Source: Desulfuromonadaceae bacterium (GTDB taxonomy: Bacteria; Desulfobacterota; Desulfuromonadia; Desulfuromonadales; SZUA-540). Taken from it: DNA of 5,833 nucleotides. Positions 4,664-5,833 of this stretch are shown here, piece after piece. Made by a program: the position numbers and the translations under genes. A model generated the notes under the pieces. It saw only the letters and a list, made by a program, of their open reading frames with translations. It did not search any database and had not been told where the DNA came from. How positions within the stretch are numbered: the first letter of the stretch is position 1; each line of letters begins with the position of its first letter. The stretch lies in NCBI GenBank assembly GCA_003250235.1, contig QKGY01000059.1, positions 1 through 5,833 of the forward strand. The letters are read 5' to 3'.

Positions 4664-4986
4664 GTTCTGTGGAGCGTATCACCCCCTGGGATGTCCGAAA
4701 AGGACTACAGGCAGGGCGCCTTCTGCTGGTCTGCGCCTACCGCGATGAGACAAAGTTTCGGTCCATGAGGTTGGAAGGAGCCATCTCTCTGGGTGAGTTC
4801 GAGACCATGGCACCTTCGCTCTCCCGGAACATGGAGATTGTCTTTTACTGCGCCTGAACGCACGAACACACCTCCGCCGGTCAGGCGGAAAACTATCTCC
4901 AGCAGGGATTCGAGCACGTCAAGGCCCTCGATGGGGGCGTGGACGCATGGAAAGAGCAGGGCTATCCGCTGGTCGGACAACCCTGA
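4660..4986 (+). CDS. Selenocysteine-containing rhodanese-like protein (UGA at 4855-4857 read as Sec66)
   Basis: Single-domain rhodanese-like protein of 108 residues if the in-frame UGA is read as selenocysteine. Before the UGA: ITPWDVRKGLQAG (7-19), strand LLLVCAY (21-27), LEGAISLGEF (38-47) and EIVFYCA (59-65), the normal first half of a rhodanese. After it the same frame gives THEHTSAGQAENYL (67-80), GFEHVKALDGGVDAW (83-97) and KEQGYPL, the normal second half, ending in TGA at 4984. The UGA occupies the catalytic-cysteine position of the active-site loop, as in relatives reading YCACPNEATSA. Cys64 lies two residues before Sec66 (C-A-U). The usual VDVR strand motif reads VCAY here, with Cys25. 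A SECIS-like hairpin follows at 4873-4889. The ATG at 4660 overlaps the dehydratase stop and has AAGGAGG 4 nt upstream. Expected role: sulfur or selenium transfer, or a selenol-based redox reaction. The alternative, a nonsense or sequencing error, is less likely. A standard caller would end it at 4857. Confidence 0.88.
4855..4857 (+). other. Recoded UGA codon (selenocysteine 66)
   Basis: In-frame TGA between the FYCA strand and the THEHTSA loop of the rhodanese-like protein. It lies where the catalytic Cys of rhodaneses sits, and coding similarity is equally clear on both sides. Decoding would need the Sec machinery (SelA, SelB, SelC tRNA, SelD) elsewhere in the genome; none of it is in this window. 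Confidence 0.85.
4873..4889 (+). promoter_or_regulatory. Candidate bacterial SECIS element
   Basis: TCCGCC (4873-4878) and GGCGGA (4884-4889) form a perfect 6-bp stem closing the 5-nt loop GGTCA. The stem begins 15 nt after the UGA and the loop 21 nt after it. A short apical stem with G at the start of the loop, within about 16-37 nt of the UGA, is what bacterial SelB-binding elements look like; the E. coli fdhF loop also contains GGUC. The element lies inside the coding sequence, as is normal for bacteria. Confidence 0.75.
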
Positions 4987-4995
4987 CCACAGCAA

Positions 4996-5790
4996 TCAGA
5001 AGCAGGTGTCGACCACCCCGCCATCGACCCGGTGCGCCGCCCCGGTGGTGGCCGAGGCCAGCGGAGAGCAGAGGTAGGCGGCGTGGCTCGCCACCTCCTC
5101 TACGGTGGCGAAGCGCCGGATGATCGAACTGGGGCGGGCGAAGGTGAAGAAGTCGTCCTTGGCCTGCTGCACCGAGATCCCCTTGTCGTTCGCCAGTTTT
5201 TCCACGAAATCGGCTACCCCTTCGGTCCAGGTCGGACCGGGCAGAAGAGCGTTGACCGTCACCCCGGTGCCGGAGAGCACCTTGGCCAGGCCGCGGCTGA
5301 CGCTGAGCATCGCCGTCTTGGTCATGCCGTAGTGGACCATTTCCGAGGGGATGTTGATCCCCGATTCGCTCGACACAAAAAGAATACGCCCCCAGCCCCG
5401 TTCGCGCATCCCGCCCATCACCGCGCGGCTGCAGCGGATGGCCGAGAGCACGTTGAGGTTGAAGAAGCGCAACCAGTCCTCGTCCGTCACTTCCTCGAAC
5501 GCTTTCGGTTCGAAAATCCCGAAATTGTTGACCAGAATGTCGACCGGGCCGATCCTGTGGGCACCGTCGATGAGCTGCTTCACCCCGGCGGCGTCCGAGA
5601 GGTCGGCCGCCACGGCATGGGCTTTTCCTTCGGCGGCGATCTCCCGTGCGACCTGCTCGGTGCGCTCCGGCGAGCGGCCGTTGACGATAACCCGAGCCCC
5701 TTCGTTCGCCAGGGCCGCGGCGATGGCTCGGCCGATCCCCTGGGTCGAGCCGGTGACGACGGCGATTTTGTCCGTCAGTTTCAGATCCAT
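4996..5790 (-). CDS. Short-chain dehydrogenase/reductase (classical SDR)
   Basis: A 264-residue Rossmann-fold oxidoreductase using NAD(P)H on hydroxyl/keto substrates. Seen: cofactor-binding TGSTQGIG at 13-20, DL at 63-64, NNFG at 88-91, Asn113 in NLNV, catalytic Ser141 (VSSESG), Tyr154 and Lys158 in YGMTK, PGPTWTEG after the active site, and the closing VDGG at 255-258. Arg39 and Ser40 after the second strand (NGRS) hint at NADP(H) preference. Length is usual for classical SDRs; it resembles the FabG-like group annotated simply as SDR oxidoreductase, so fatty-acid synthesis should not be assumed. The ATG at 5790 has a GGGGGAA ribosome site about 5 nt upstream, partly inside a small hairpin. 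The gene converges on the rhodanese gene, with 9 nt between stop codons and no clear terminator. Its promoter lies at or beyond the window edge. Substrate unknown. Confidence 0.95.
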   Translation of the reverse strand: MDLKLTDKIAVVTGSTQGIGRAIAAALANEGARVIVNGRSPERTEQVAREIAAEGKAHAVAADLSDAAGVKQLIDGAHRIGPVDILVNNFGIFEPKAFEEVTDEDWLRFFNLNVLSAIRCSRAVMGGMRERGWGRILFVSSESGINIPSEMVHYGMTKTAMLSVSRGLAKVLSGTGVTVNALLPGPTWTEGVADFVEKLANDKGISVQQAKDDFFTFARPSSIIRRFATVEEVASHAAYLCSPLASATTGAAHRVDGGVVDTCF

Positions 5791-5798
5791 GGAGTTCC

Positions 5799-5813
5799 CC
5801 CTTTCTCAAAGGG
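5799..5813 (-). promoter_or_regulatory. Small hairpin overlapping the ribosome-binding site of the SDR gene
   Basis: On the minus strand CCCTTT (5813-5808) and AAAGGG (5804-5799) form a 6-bp stem with loop GAG, and the right arm is part of the AAGGGGGAA ribosome site of the SDR gene. It could lower or tune translation initiation. At this size it may also be chance. Confidence 0.3.
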
Positions 5814-5833
5814 TATGAGAGATGGGTCGTGCC

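Noticed and set aside
4660..4857. A 65-residue truncated rhodanese or pseudogene ending at the TGA
   Set aside because: The same frame continues for 42 more residues with normal rhodanese C-terminal sequence, no frameshift is needed, and a SECIS-like hairpin follows. Recoding explains all of this better than decay.
4965..4990. Terminator between the rhodanese and SDR genes
   Set aside because: Only a 5-bp TGGTC/GACCA stem with a 10-nt loop and no T-tract is visible, which is too weak to call.

Overview
This window looks like a piece of a GC-rich bacterial chromosome. The gene set would fit a deltaproteobacterium of the Desulfuromonadales/Geobacter type: a serine/threonine kinase next to an FHA protein, a short clostridial-type 2[4Fe-4S] ferredoxin, and above all a rhodanese-like protein whose frame continues through a UGA. 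The taxonomic guess is inference. No RNA gene, CRISPR array, insertion sequence or integration site is visible.

Layout. Positions 1-1137 (+) hold the C-terminal part of a Ser/Thr protein kinase, cut by the window edge, followed 22 nt later by a small FHA-domain protein. A 14-bp perfect-stem terminator at 1154-1194 serves this pair and the convergent block beyond it. Positions 1209-3907 (-) carry three genes transcribed in the order aldo/keto reductase, LysE/RhtB-type exporter, secreted alpha/beta hydrolase. An intrinsic terminator lies between the reductase and the exporter, so the block is probably two transcription units or one attenuated one. Positions 3908-4092 are a divergent control region with a good sigma70-like promoter facing the reductase, a weaker candidate facing the ferredoxin, and several inverted repeats. 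Positions 4093-4986 (+) carry a ferredoxin, a pterin-4a-carbinolamine dehydratase and a rhodanese-like protein. The last two overlap by ATGA and are surely translationally linked. Positions 4996-5790 (-) hold a short-chain dehydrogenase converging on the rhodanese gene.

Main discovery. The rhodanese gene is best read as a selenoprotein gene, 4660-4986, with UGA (4855-4857) decoded as selenocysteine 66. Three things support this. The reading frame after the UGA encodes the missing C-terminal half of a rhodanese fold. The UGA sits exactly where the catalytic cysteine of the active-site loop belongs. A 6-bp hairpin with a GGUCA loop, resembling a bacterial SECIS, starts 15 nt after the UGA. A conventional gene caller would stop at 4857 and report a meaningless 65-residue fragment.

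How the genes may work together. The kinase and FHA protein are a likely phosphosignalling pair. The reductase, exporter and esterase look like a detoxification or metabolite-handling set with a regulated promoter, but no substrate can be named. The ferredoxin, dehydratase and selenium-containing rhodanese may form a redox/sulfur (or selenium) cluster, but a functional link between them is inference.
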